Positions 15,585 to 27,118 of a stretch of DNA of 64,000 bases are shown here, one piece after another (the first letter of the stretch is position 1; every line of letters starts with the position of its first letter). The notes beneath the pieces were generated by a model, which saw only the letters and a list, made by a program, of their open reading frames with translations, ran no database searches and was not told where the DNA came from. The translations under genes and the position numbers were made by a program. Source of the DNA: Streptomyces olivaceoviridis. Its GTDB lineage: Bacteria > Actinomycetota > Actinomycetes > Streptomycetales > Streptomycetaceae. The DNA is taken from contig NZ_BMUI01000009.1 of the NCBI RefSeq assembly GCF_014650115.1, forward strand, positions 124,001-188,000, given 5' to 3'.

Positions 15585-15828
15585 CTTCGAGAAGCCAAAG
15601 ACCGCTGGTCGTTGCCGCGCGCTCGAAGGAGGGTGCGGTGGCCGAAGGATCCGCTGAAAAGTGGGCGACCCGCGCAGGTGACAGTGGAAGAACTCCCGGA
15701 GCGCGCACGACGAGCGCGTGTGCGGCCGGTCGAGTCCGCCCCGTGCGCCTGCGCCGGGGCGTTTCGTTTTCCCCAGTCCTCCTTCGGGTCCGCGCGGTCC
15801 GAATCACCCGGAAGGAGGCCGAGGCTCT
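15585..15828 (+). promoter_or_regulatory. rplJ leader (putative L10-binding autoregulatory RNA)
   Basis: This 244-nt untranslated leader has no gene. It contains CCAAAGACCGCTGG at 15595-15608 and CAGGTGACAGTGG at 15675-15687, which resemble conserved parts of the L10 leader, an RNA bound by the L10(L12) complex. A terminator-like hairpin stands at 15737-15770, downstream of these. This suggests feedback by attenuation. The motif match is from memory and needs a covariance-model check. Confidence 0.55.
15737..15770 (+). terminator. Attenuator hairpin in rplJ leader
   Basis: CGCCCC pairs with GGGGCG across a 13-nt loop and is followed by TTTCGTTTT. It lies about 60 bp before the rplJ start codon. 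Confidence 0.6.
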
Positions 15829-16359
15829 ATGGCGAGGCCCGACAAGGCTGCCGCGGTTGCGGAGCTGACGGACAAGTTCCGCAGCTCCAACGCCGCCGTG
15901 CTGACCGAGTACCGCGGTCTCACCGTGGCGCAGCTCAAGACGCTGCGCCGGTCGCTCGGTGAGAACGCCCAGTACGCCGTGGTGAAGAACACGCTGACCA
16001 AGATTGCGGCCAAGGAGGCCGGGATCACGCTGGAGGACCAGCTCTTCGCTGGCCCGACGGCCGTCGCCTTCGTCACCGGTGACCCGGTGGAGTCGGCGAA
16101 GGGTCTGCGTGACTTCGCCAAGGACAACCCCAATCTCGTCATCAAGGGCGGTGTCCTTGAGGGCAAGGCCCTCTCCGCCGACGAGATCAAGAAGCTTGCG
16201 GACCTTGAGTCCCGCGAGGTTCTGCTCAGCAAGCTGGCCGGTGCCTTCAAGGCGAAGCAGTCCCAGGCTGCCTCCGTCTTCCAGGCGCTGCCGTCGAAGC
16301 TCGTCCGCACCGTGGACGCGCTGCGCGCCAAGCAGGCCGAGCAGGGCGGTGCCGAGTAA
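15829..16359 (+). CDS. rplJ: 50S ribosomal protein L10
   Basis: The 176-residue protein forms the base of the L7/L12 stalk, with its N-terminal domain on 23S rRNA and its C-terminal helix binding L12 dimers. Recognisable segments are VLTEYRGLTVAQLKTLRRSL, KNTLTKIAA and LFAGPTAVAFV. The ATG at 15829 (MARPDKAAAV) follows GAAGGAGG. It is cotranscribed with rplL and sits behind a structured leader that probably mediates autogenous control. Confidence 0.97.
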   Translation: MARPDKAAAVAELTDKFRSSNAAVLTEYRGLTVAQLKTLRRSLGENAQYAVVKNTLTKIAAKEAGITLEDQLFAGPTAVAFVTGDPVESAKGLRDFAKDNPNLVIKGGVLEGKALSADEIKKLADLESREVLLSKLAGAFKAKQSQAASVFQALPSKLVRTVDALRAKQAEQGGAE

Positions 16360-16470
16360 TTCGGCTCGCTTTCTGACCCGCACCAACGGCGCGGGTCGCA
16401 GCGGGCCGACGTACGCCCGCCTTATCCAGTACATCCGGCACCTGCCGATTTGAGTGGAAGGACCGCCATC

Positions 16471-16860
16471 ATGGCGAAGCTCACCCAGGACGAGCTGCTT
16501 GCCCAGTTCGAGGAGATGACCCTCATCGAGCTCTCCGAGTTCGTGAAGGCCTTCGAGGACAAGTTCGACGTCACCGCTGCCGCCGCTGCCCCGGTCGTCG
16601 TTGCCGGCGGTGCCGCCGGTGGCGCCGAGGCCGCTGCCGAGGAGGAGAAGGACGAGTTCGACGTCATCCTCACCGGCGCCGGCGACAAGAAGATCCAGGT
16701 CATCAAGGTCGTGCGTGAGCTGACCTCCCTGGGTCTGAAGGAGGCCAAGGACCTCGTCGACGGCACCCCGAAGCCGGTCCTCGAGAAGGTCAACAAGGAG
16801 CAGGCCGACAAGGCCGCCGAGGCCCTCAAGGGCGCCGGCGCGTCCGTCGAGGTCAAGTAA
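16471..16860 (+). CDS. rplL: 50S ribosomal protein L7/L12
   Basis: The 129-residue acidic stalk protein recruits translational GTPases such as the EF-G and EF-Tu encoded downstream in this window. It has the N-terminal dimerisation domain (LTQDELLAQFEEMTLIELSE, in parts), an Ala/Gly hinge around residues 35-52 and the C-terminal domain ending LKGAGASVEVK, with the factor-binding helix VKVVREL. The ATG at 16471 follows GGAAGG. A hairpin 50 bp after the stop probably lowers readthrough to rpoB, giving the known excess of stalk protein over polymerase. Confidence 0.97.
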   Translation: MAKLTQDELLAQFEEMTLIELSEFVKAFEDKFDVTAAAAAPVVVAGGAAGGAEAAAEEEKDEFDVILTGAGDKKIQVIKVVRELTSLGLKEAKDLVDGTPKPVLEKVNKEQADKAAEALKGAGASVEVK

Positions 16861-16909
16861 GACCTTCGCGACCGTCGAAACGGCCCCCTAGGGCTGTAAC
16901 GCGAACGCA

Positions 16910-16947
16910 CCGAAGGGCGATCATCCATCCGGGTGGTCGCCCTTCGG
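16910..16947 (+). terminator. Attenuator between rplL and rpoB
   Basis: A 14-bp stem, CCGAAGGGCGATCA with TGGTCGCCCTTCGG (one wobble), is positioned where many bacteria partially terminate between the stalk genes and rpoB. Confidence 0.7.
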
Positions 16948-17410
16948 CGTTCCCCGGGGTCCGGCCTGGGCTGCCTTGCACCTCTGTTCGTGAGGGGTAA
17001 GGTGATCTTCGTTGTGTCTCCCGTTGCTCCGGTTCGGGCAAGGAACCCTTGACGAACCGCACGCAGCGCGCAATTCTCAGGACGCGTCGTCACAAGGATC
17101 CGAATCCGAGGCATGGATCGGCGACGAAGAGGGCAGTATCAACGTGCGTTGAGGGCAGGCATGCCGAGGGCGTTGACAAGGGCGTTGAGGACAACGAGGG
17201 TCTTCGAAAACCCGCACTGGACATCAGTGTGCCAAGTGGCTACACTGACCCTTTGCGCTGCCTGTTAGCTGTCCCCTGCCCGTCACCAGGGGTCTGCCCT
17301 CACTTGAGCACAGTCGACCGAAGCCCCCCTGACCTGGGGTTTCCGTCCCTGTGTACCGGAGAGGGACCGGTACGCGCGTAGTGAGTCCGAGCCCTCGGAA
17401 GGACCCCCTC
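16948..17410 (+). other. Long rpoB upstream region
   Basis: There is no convincing gene in this 463-bp stretch. It carries the candidate rpoB promoter at 17218-17246 and a weaker pair (TTGCAC near 16976, TAAGGT 16 bp further on). Short forward frames here lack ribosome-binding sites. Confidence 0.5.
17218..17246 (+). promoter_or_regulatory. Candidate rpoB promoter
   Basis: TGGACA and TACACT are separated by 17 bp, near-consensus for the vegetative sigma factor. The start point would be about 155 bp before rpoB. Confidence 0.6.
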
Positions 17411-20400
17411 TTGGCCGCCTCGCGCAACGCCTCGACCGCGAATACGAACAACGGCGCCAGCACCGCCCCGCTGCGCATCTCCTTTGCAAAGATCAAGGAG
17501 CCCCTCGAGGTTCCGAACCTGCTCGCGCTGCAGACCGAGAGCTTTGACTGGCTGCTCGGCAACACCGCTTGGCAGACTCGGGTCGAGGAGGCTCTTGAGA
17601 ACGGTCAGGACGTCCCCACCAAGTCCGGTCTGGAGGAGATCTTCGAGGAGATCTCCCCGATCGAGGACTTCTCCGGGTCGATGTCGCTGACGTTCCGGGA
17701 CCACCGCTTCGAGCCGCCCAAGAACTCGATCGACGAGTGCAAGGAGCGCGACTTCACGTACGCCGCCCCGCTCTTCGTCACCGCCGAGTTCACCAACAAC
17801 GAGACCGGCGAGATCAAGTCCCAGACCGTCTTCATGGGCGACTTCCCGCTCATGACGAACAAGGGCACTTTCGTCATCAACGGCACCGAGCGTGTCGTGG
17901 TGTCCCAGCTGGTCCGTTCCCCCGGTGTCTACTTCGACTCCAGCATCGACAAGACGTCCGACAAGGACATCTTCTCCGCCAAGATCATCCCGTCCCGGGG
18001 TGCCTGGTTGGAGATGGAGATCGACAAGCGCGACATGGTCGGTGTCCGTATCGACCGCAAGCGCAAGCAGTCGGTCACCGTGCTGCTGAAGGCGCTCGGC
18101 TGGACGACCGAGCAGATCCTTGAGGAGTTCGGCGACTACGAGTCGATGCGCGCCACCCTGGAGAAGGACCACACCCAGGGCCAGGACGACGCGCTGCTCG
18201 ACATCTACCGCAAGCTGCGTCCGGGCGAGCCCCCCACGCGCGAGGCCGCGCAGACGCTGCTGGAGAACCTCTACTTCAACCCCAAGCGCTACGACCTCGC
18301 GAAGGTCGGCCGCTACAAGGTCAACAAGAAGCTGGGCGCCGACGCTCCGCTGGACGCGGGCATCCTGACCGTCGAGGACATCATCTCGACGATCAAGTAC
18401 CTGGTGCAGCTGCACGCCGGCGAGACCGAGACCACCGGTGACAACGGCGACACGATCGTCGTCGAGACCGATGACATCGACCACTTCGGCAACCGTCGTC
18501 TGCGCAGCGTCGGCGAGCTCATCCAGAACCAGGTCCGCACGGGTCTGGCGCGTATGGAGCGAGTCGTCCGCGAGCGCATGACCACCCAGGACGTCGAGGC
18601 GATCACGCCGCAGACTCTGATCAACATCCGGCCGGTCGTCGCCTCCATCAAGGAGTTCTTCGGCACCAGCCAGCTGTCCCAGTTCATGGACCAGAACAAC
18701 CCGCTGTCGGGTCTCACCCACAAGCGCCGTCTGTCGGCTCTTGGCCCGGGTGGTCTCTCCCGTGAGCGGGCCGGCTTCGAGGTCCGTGACGTGCACCCGT
18801 CGCACTACGGCCGTATGTGCCCGATCGAGACGCCGGAAGGCCCGAACATCGGTCTGATCGGCTCGCTCGCCTCCTACGGCCGGGTCAACGCGTTCGGCTT
18901 CGTCGAGACCCCGTACCGCAAGGTCATCGACGGCCAGGTCACCGACGAGGTCGACTACCTGACCGCCGACGAGGAGGACCGCTTCGTCATCGCGCAGGCC
19001 AACGCGCCGCTGACGAACGACCTCCGGTTCGAGGAGAGCCGCGTGCTCGTCCGCCGTCGTGGCGGCGAGGTCGACTACGTCGGCCCCGAGGACGTGGACT
19101 ACATGGACGTCTCGCCGCGCCAGATGGTGTCGGTCGCGACCGCCATGATCCCCTTCCTTGAGCACGACGACGCCAACCGTGCCCTCATGGGCGCGAACAT
19201 GATGCGCCAGGCCGTTCCGCTGATTAAGTCGGAGGCCCCGCTCGTCGGTACCGGCATGGAGTACCGCTCCGCCGTCGACGCCGGCGACGTCGTCAAGGCC
19301 GAGAAGGCCGGTGTGGTCCAGGAGGTCTCCGCGGACTACATCACCACCGCCAACGACGACGGCACGTACATCACGTACCGCCTGGCCAAGTTCGCCCGCT
19401 CCAACCAGGGCACCTCGGTCAACCAGAAGGTCATCGTCAACGAGGGCGACCGTGTCGTCGAGGGCCAGGTCCTCGCCGACGGCCCGGCCACCCAGAACGG
19501 CGAGATGGCCCTCGGCAAGAACCTGCTCGTGGCGTTCATGCCGTGGGAGGGTCACAACTACGAGGACGCGATCATCCTGTCGCAGCGCCTCGTGCAGGAC
19601 GACGTCCTCTCCTCGATCCACATCGAGGAGCACGAGGTCGACGCCCGTGACACCAAGCTCGGCCCCGAGGAGATCACCCGGGACATCCCGAACGTCTCCG
19701 AGGAGGTCCTCGCCGACCTGGACGAGCGCGGCATCATCCGCATCGGTGCCGAGGTCATCGCCGGTGACATCCTCGTCGGCAAGGTCACCCCGAAGGGTGA
19801 GACCGAACTGACGCCGGAGGAGCGCCTGCTGCGCGCGATCTTCGGTGAGAAGGCCCGTGAGGTCCGTGACACCTCGCTGAAGGTGCCGCACGGCGAGACC
19901 GGCAAGGTCATCGGTGTGCGCGTCTTCGACCGCGAGGAGGGCGACGAGCTGCCGCCGGGCGTGAACCAGCTGGTCCGCGTCTACGTCGCGCAGAAGCGCA
20001 AGATCACCGACGGTGACAAGCTCGCCGGCCGTCACGGCAACAAGGGTGTCATCTCCAAGATCCTGCCGATCGAGGACATGCCGTTCCTGGAGGACGGCAC
20101 CCCGGTCGACATCATCCTCAACCCGCTGGGTGTGCCGTCCCGAATGAACCCGGGACAGGTCCTGGAGATCCACCTCGGCTGGCTCGCCAGCCGCGGCTGG
20201 GACGTCTCCGGCCTCGCGGAGGAGTGGGCCCAGCGCCTCCAGGTCATCGGCGCCGACCAGGTCGCCCCCGGCACCAACGTCGCGACCCCGGTCTTCGACG
20301 GTGCCCGTGAGGACGAGCTGGCGGGTCTGCTCCAGCACACCATCCCGAACCGGGACGGCGAGCGCATGGTGCTCCCGACCGGTAAGGCGCGGCTGTTCGA

Positions 20401-20896
20401 CGGCCGTAGCGGTGAGCCGTTCCCGGACCCGATCTCGGTCGGCTACATGTACATCCTGAAGCTGCACCACCTGGTCGACGACAAGCTGCACGCCCGTTCG
20501 ACCGGTCCGTACTCGATGATCACCCAGCAGCCGCTGGGTGGTAAGGCCCAGTTCGGTGGCCAGCGGTTCGGTGAGATGGAGGTGTGGGCCCTTGAGGCCT
20601 ACGGCGCCGCGTACGCCCTCCAGGAGCTGCTGACCATCAAGTCCGACGACGTCACCGGCCGCGTGAAGGTCTACGAGGCCATCGTCAAGGGCGAGAACAT
20701 CCCCGAGCCCGGCATCCCCGAGTCCTTCAAGGTGCTCATCAAGGAGATGCAGTCGCTCTGCCTGAACGTGGAGGTGCTGTCCAGCGACGGTATGTCCATC
20801 GAGATGCGCGACACCGACGAGGACGTCTTCCGCGCTGCGGAGGAGCTCGGTATCGACCTGTCCCGGCGCGAGCCGAGCAGCGTCGAAGAGGTCTGA
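17411..20896 (+). CDS. rpoB: RNA polymerase beta subunit
   Basis: The 1161-residue catalytic subunit has exactly the length usual for Streptomyces. TTG at 17411 gives the familiar MAASRNASTANTNNG N-terminus, with AAGGACCCCC upstream; the longer in-frame extension lacks homology. The rifampicin region is GTSQLSQFMDQNNPLSGLTH followed by KRRLSALGPGG, with wild-type S433, H437, R440 and S442, so the enzyme should be rifampicin-sensitive. KLAGRHGNKGVIS and GGKAQFGGQRFGEMEVWALEAYGA (in parts) contribute to the active site and rpoC interface. A hairpin precedes rpoC, which is 99 bp downstream. Confidence 0.99.
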   Translation: MAASRNASTANTNNGASTAPLRISFAKIKEPLEVPNLLALQTESFDWLLGNTAWQTRVEEALENGQDVPTKSGLEEIFEEISPIEDFSGSMSLTFRDHRFEPPKNSIDECKERDFTYAAPLFVTAEFTNNETGEIKSQTVFMGDFPLMTNKGTFVINGTERVVVSQLVRSPGVYFDSSIDKTSDKDIFSAKIIPSRGAWLEMEIDKRDMVGVRIDRKRKQSVTVLLKALGWTTEQILEEFGDYESMRATLEKDHTQGQDDALLDIYRKLRPGEPPTREAAQTLLENLYFNPKRYDLAKVGRYKVNKKLGADAPLDAGILTVEDIISTIKYLVQLHAGETETTGDNGDTIVVETDDIDHFGNRRLRSVGELIQNQVRTGLARMERVVRERMTTQDVEAITPQTLINIRPVVASIKEFFGTSQLSQFMDQNNPLSGLTHKRRLSALGPGGLSRERAGFEVRDVHPSHYGRMCPIETPEGPNIGLIGSLASYGRVNAFGFVETPYRKVIDGQVTDEVDYLTADEEDRFVIAQANAPLTNDLRFEESRVLVRRRGGEVDYVGPEDVDYMDVSPRQMVSVATAMIPFLEHDDANRALMGANMMRQAVPLIKSEAPLVGTGMEYRSAVDAGDVVKAEKAGVVQEVSADYITTANDDGTYITYRLAKFARSNQGTSVNQKVIVNEGDRVVEGQVLADGPATQNGEMALGKNLLVAFMPWEGHNYEDAIILSQRLVQDDVLSSIHIEEHEVDARDTKLGPEEITRDIPNVSEEVLADLDERGIIRIGAEVIAGDILVGKVTPKGETELTPEERLLRAIFGEKAREVRDTSLKVPHGETGKVIGVRVFDREEGDELPPGVNQLVRVYVAQKRKITDGDKLAGRHGNKGVISKILPIEDMPFLEDGTPVDIILNPLGVPSRMNPGQVLEIHLGWLASRGWDVSGLAEEWAQRLQVIGADQVAPGTNVATPVFDGAREDELAGLLQHTIPNRDGERMVLPTGKARLFDGRSGEPFPDPISVGYMYILKLHHLVDDKLHARSTGPYSMITQQPLGGKAQFGGQRFGEMEVWALEAYGAAYALQELLTIKSDDVTGRVKVYEAIVKGENIPEPGIPESFKVLIKEMQSLCLNVEVLSSDGMSIEMRDTDEDVFRAAEELGIDLSRREPSSVEEV

Positions 20897-20904
20897 CGGG
20901 AGTC

Positions 20905-20936
20905 CGGCGGGGCCCTGACCCACAAGGGCCCCGCCG
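20905..20936 (+). terminator. Hairpin between rpoB and rpoC
   Basis: A perfect 12-bp stem, CGGCGGGGCCCT with AGGGCCCCGCCG, lies 8 bp after the rpoB stop. There is no T-run, so it more likely protects or processes mRNA than terminates. Confidence 0.5.
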
Positions 20937-20995
20937 ACCCCCAGGCCCCCGTTTCAGACCACAGACTTAACGACCCTGAGAGGGATTGACGCATA

Positions 20996-24895
<3,900 letters not shown>

Positions 24896-24911
24896 GCGAG
24901 CAGCTTGAACT

Positions 24912-24945
24912 GAAGGGCGGTCACCTTACGGGGTGGCCGCCCTTC
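24912..24945 (+). terminator. Terminator after rpoC
   Basis: GAAGGGCGGTCACC pairs with GGTGGCCGCCCTTC (one T-G wobble) across a 6-nt loop, 16 bp after the rpoC stop. Confidence 0.75.
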
Positions 24946-25015
24946 GGCGTGTTCGGGCGCTATGGTCCGCGCCGGTCGAGTATCCGGTGCGGCAAGGGTG
25001 TTGGGGGAACATCCG

Positions 25016-25276
25016 GTGGAGACGGCCCGTGTCCTCTCCGGCCTGAAGGCCGCTCTGGCCGTGCCCCTGGGCCTGGGCCGGCAGCGCTCGGGACCCGGCC
25101 CGCCGGCCGTCGTGGTGTTTGTCTGGAGCGCTTACACCGTCTTCCCCTGCATGGATCGCCTGCGGCCCTGGATCGCGCTCTCCGCGGCCGTCCTGGCGGC
25201 TCTGGGGGTGATGCTCTGGCAGCGCTCTGGGGGCCCTTGGCGCTCGGGATTCCCGGACATGCGGTGGTGGAAGTGA
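25016..25276 (+). CDS. Small putative membrane protein, unknown
   Basis: The family is not recognised. The 86-residue product (GTG 25016, with GGGGGA eight bases upstream; an ATG at 24962 would give 104 residues) has one or two hydrophobic segments, VVVFVWSAYTVF and WIALSAAVLAALGVMLW. Its stop TGA overlaps the next start as GTGA (25273-25276), suggesting translational coupling and supporting reality of both small genes. Codon bias is weaker than in the flanking polymerase and ribosomal genes. It could be a decaying remnant. Confidence 0.4.
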   Translation: METARVLSGLKAALAVPLGLGRQRSGPGPPAVVVFVWSAYTVFPCMDRLRPWIALSAAVLAALGVMLWQRSGGPWRSGFPDMRWWK

Positions 25277-25524
25277 CCGTACGGCCGTGTTCGTCCCCGC
25301 GCTGCGCAGACCGCTGCAGAGCCGGTCCGGCGCGAGACAGAGGCGTTGGGGGAGGGGCTTCGGCCGCCCTGGTCCTCGCGGCGAAGTCGCTGGCCCGGGT
25401 CCCGAGTGCCGAACACGGCAAGCACGCGTCCGAATACTTTCTGATCGGTACCCTGGCCAGTGTCATGGCAGCGTTGGCGATGAGCATGGCCGCACGCTCG
25501 GCGGTCGGGCTGCCAGTCCTCTAG
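25273..25524 (+). CDS. Small putative membrane protein, unknown
   Basis: The 83-residue frame starts at a GTG that overlaps the preceding stop codon. The N-terminal half is Cys/Arg-rich and unconvincing. The C-terminal half (ALVLAAKSLARVPSAEHGKHASEY, then FLIGTLASVMAALAMSMAARSAV) looks like one genuine membrane span after a short polar helix. The family is not recognised. It ends 16 bp before the nucleotidyltransferase-like gene and may form a three-gene unit with it, or be a fragment. Confidence 0.35.
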   Translation: MTVRPCSSPRCADRCRAGPARDRGVGGGASAALVLAAKSLARVPSAEHGKHASEYFLIGTLASVMAALAMSMAARSAVGLPVL

Positions 25525-25540
25525 GAGCCGGGGAGATGCT

Positions 25541-25963
25541 TTGGAGCTGGCCGGGCATCCTCTGATCCGTGAGTTGTGCTCGCTCAAGCTGCCGACCGCC
25601 GATTACGTGGTGGCAGGCAGCGGCCCGCTCCTCGCGCACGGCCTGCGGAGCGTCGTACACGATCTGGATGTCGTCGCCAGGGGCGATGCCTGGAAGGCCG
25701 TCCTGCGGCTCGGGGATCCGGAGGTGCCGCCTTCCGGCTTCGGCCGCCTGGTGTCGCTCTTCGACGGAGACATAGAGGTCTTCGACCGCTGGCTGCCGGG
25801 GTCCCCCGATCCCGATCGGATGATCGAGAGCGCGGAACTGGTCGAGGGGATTCCCTTCTCGCCGCTGGGTGAGGTCCTGACCTGGAAGGAGCGGCTGGGG
25901 AGGCAGAAGGATCAAGAAGACGTCAAGCTGATCCGTGACTACCTGGCGCACCCAGCCGGTTGA
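25541..25963 (+). CDS. Nucleotidyltransferase-fold protein (AbiEii/MNT-like)
   Basis: The 140-residue protein shows the nucleotidyltransferase pattern: GSG at residues 26-28, DLD at 41-43 (D41 and D43) and a third acidic position around FDGDIEV (residues 74-80). The C-terminal KERLGRQKDQEDVKLI matches the K-x-RxKDxxD signature of AbiEii/AbiGii and minimal nucleotidyltransferase families. These may be antitoxin or toxin components or housekeeping adenylyltransferases. TTG at 25541 follows GGGGAG; no better start is available. No HEPN-domain partner is visible nearby. Its setting between rpoC and rpsL, two of the most expressed genes, is odd. Confidence 0.6.
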   Translation: MELAGHPLIRELCSLKLPTADYVVAGSGPLLAHGLRSVVHDLDVVARGDAWKAVLRLGDPEVPPSGFGRLVSLFDGDIEVFDRWLPGSPDPDRMIESAELVEGIPFSPLGEVLTWKERLGRQKDQEDVKLIRDYLAHPAG

Positions 25964-26011
25964 ATGCCGGCCCTGTCAAGAGCTGGCGTATCGCTGCCCG
26001 CCCCATTTGTT

Positions 26012-26040
26012 TTGACCGCAGCGAATGAGGTAGGTACGCT
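26012..26040 (+). promoter_or_regulatory. str operon promoter (rpsL)
   Basis: TTGACC and TACGCT with 17-bp spacing give a near-consensus vegetative promoter. The leader to rpsL would be about 190 nt. Confidence 0.7.
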
Positions 26041-26160
26041 CAGACCTTGTGCCTGGGGTGTGCCCTGGCTCCTGTGCGTGCCTGCAAACCGCATGGCGAG
26101 CCGTGACCGGCCACCGTAATTCGCGCCCTTTTCGCCTTGCGGCGGGAGTCTGGCGGATTC

Positions 26161-26184
26161 GACACACCCGACCGCGTGGGTCGG
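26161..26184 (+). promoter_or_regulatory. Conserved leader hairpin, copy upstream of rpsL
   Basis: The stem-loop CCCGACC-GCGT-GGGTCGG preceded by GACACA lies 51 nt before the rpsL start. The same 24-nt element recurs with a single substitution in the rpsJ leader at 35081-35104, so it is probably a shared regulatory or processing element of ribosomal protein mRNAs. Confidence 0.65.
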
Positions 26185-26234
26185 CGACGTTCCAGGTTAG
26201 CTGTACCCATCGGCACACAGAAACCGGAGAAGTA

Positions 26235-26606
26235 GTGCCTACGATCCAGCAGCTGGTCCGCAAGGGCCGGCAGGACAAGGTCGAGAAGAACAAGACGCCC
26301 GCACTTGAGGGTTCCCCTCAGCGTCGTGGCGTCTGCACGCGTGTGTTCACGACCACCCCGAAGAAGCCGAACTCGGCCCTCCGCAAGGTCGCGCGTGTGC
26401 GTCTGACCAGCGGCATCGAGGTCACCGCTTACATTCCGGGTGAGGGACACAACCTGCAGGAGCACTCCATCGTGCTCGTGCGCGGCGGCCGTGTGAAGGA
26501 CCTGCCGGGTGTTCGCTACAAGATCATCCGCGGCTCGCTCGACACCCAGGGTGTCAAGAACCGCAAGCAGGCTCGCAGCCGTTACGGCGCCAAGAAGGAG
26601 AAGTAA
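26235..26606 (+). CDS. rpsL: 30S ribosomal protein S12
   Basis: The 123-residue decoding-centre protein is of standard length. Streptomycin-target residues are wild type: K43 within TTTPKKPNSALRK and K88 with P91 within GGRVKDLPGVR, so no resistance substitution is present. GTG at 26235 follows CCGGAGAAGTA. It is the first gene of the str operon and lies 2 bp from rpsG. Confidence 0.98.
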   Translation: MPTIQQLVRKGRQDKVEKNKTPALEGSPQRRGVCTRVFTTTPKKPNSALRKVARVRLTSGIEVTAYIPGEGHNLQEHSIVLVRGGRVKDLPGVRYKIIRGSLDTQGVKNRKQARSRYGAKKEK

Positions 26607-26608
26607 GA

Positions 26609-27079
26609 ATGCCTCGTAAGGGCCCCGCCCCGAAGCGCCCGGTCATCATCGACCCGGTCTACAGCTCTCCTCTGGTGACCTCCCTGATCAACAAGGTGCT
26701 GCTCAACGGCAAGCGCTCCACCGCCGAGCGCATCGTCTACGGCGCCATGGAGGGCCTGCGCGAGAAGACCGGCAACGACCCGGTCATCACGCTCAAGCGC
26801 GCTCTTGAGAACATCAAGCCGACCCTTGAGGTCAAGTCCCGCCGTGTCGGTGGCGCCACCTACCAGGTGCCGGTCGAGGTCAAGCCCGGCCGTGCCAACA
26901 CCCTGGCGCTGCGCTGGCTGGTCGGTTACTCCCGCGCCCGTCGCGAGAAGACCATGACCGAGCGCCTCCTCAACGAGCTTCTCGACGCCTCCAACGGCCT
27001 CGGTGCGGCCGTGAAGAAGCGCGAGGACACCCACAAGATGGCCGAGTCCAACAAGGCCTTCGCGCACTACCGCTGGTAG
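26609..27079 (+). CDS. rpsG: 30S ribosomal protein S7
   Basis: The 156-residue protein nucleates assembly of the 16S rRNA 3' domain and lines the E site. MPRKGPAPKRPVIIDPVY opens it, and VGGATYQVPVEV and RRKREDTHKMAE-like segments (seen as VKKREDTHKMAESNKAFAHYRW, in parts) are typical. The ATG at 26609 follows AAGGAGAAGTAAG, whose Shine-Dalgarno lies inside the end of rpsL. In E. coli S7 is the translational repressor of the str operon; whether that holds here is not known. Confidence 0.98.
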   Translation: MPRKGPAPKRPVIIDPVYSSPLVTSLINKVLLNGKRSTAERIVYGAMEGLREKTGNDPVITLKRALENIKPTLEVKSRRVGGATYQVPVEVKPGRANTLALRWLVGYSRARREKTMTERLLNELLDASNGLGAAVKKREDTHKMAESNKAFAHYRW

Positions 27080-27118
27080 TCGCTACCCACATCGAGACCG
27101 AGAGAAGACTGAAGCCTT

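Noticed and set aside
17173..17201. TTGACA at 17173 as an rpoB promoter
   Set aside because: The -35 is perfect, but no acceptable -10 occurs 16-19 bp downstream. The TGGACA/TACACT pair 45 bp later is better.
17300..20923. A 1207-codon open frame on the minus strand opposite rpoB
   Set aside because: It is the mirror of a high-GC gene with strong third-position bias. Its translation is Val/Leu/Asp/His-rich without domains, and rpoB on the plus strand is certain.
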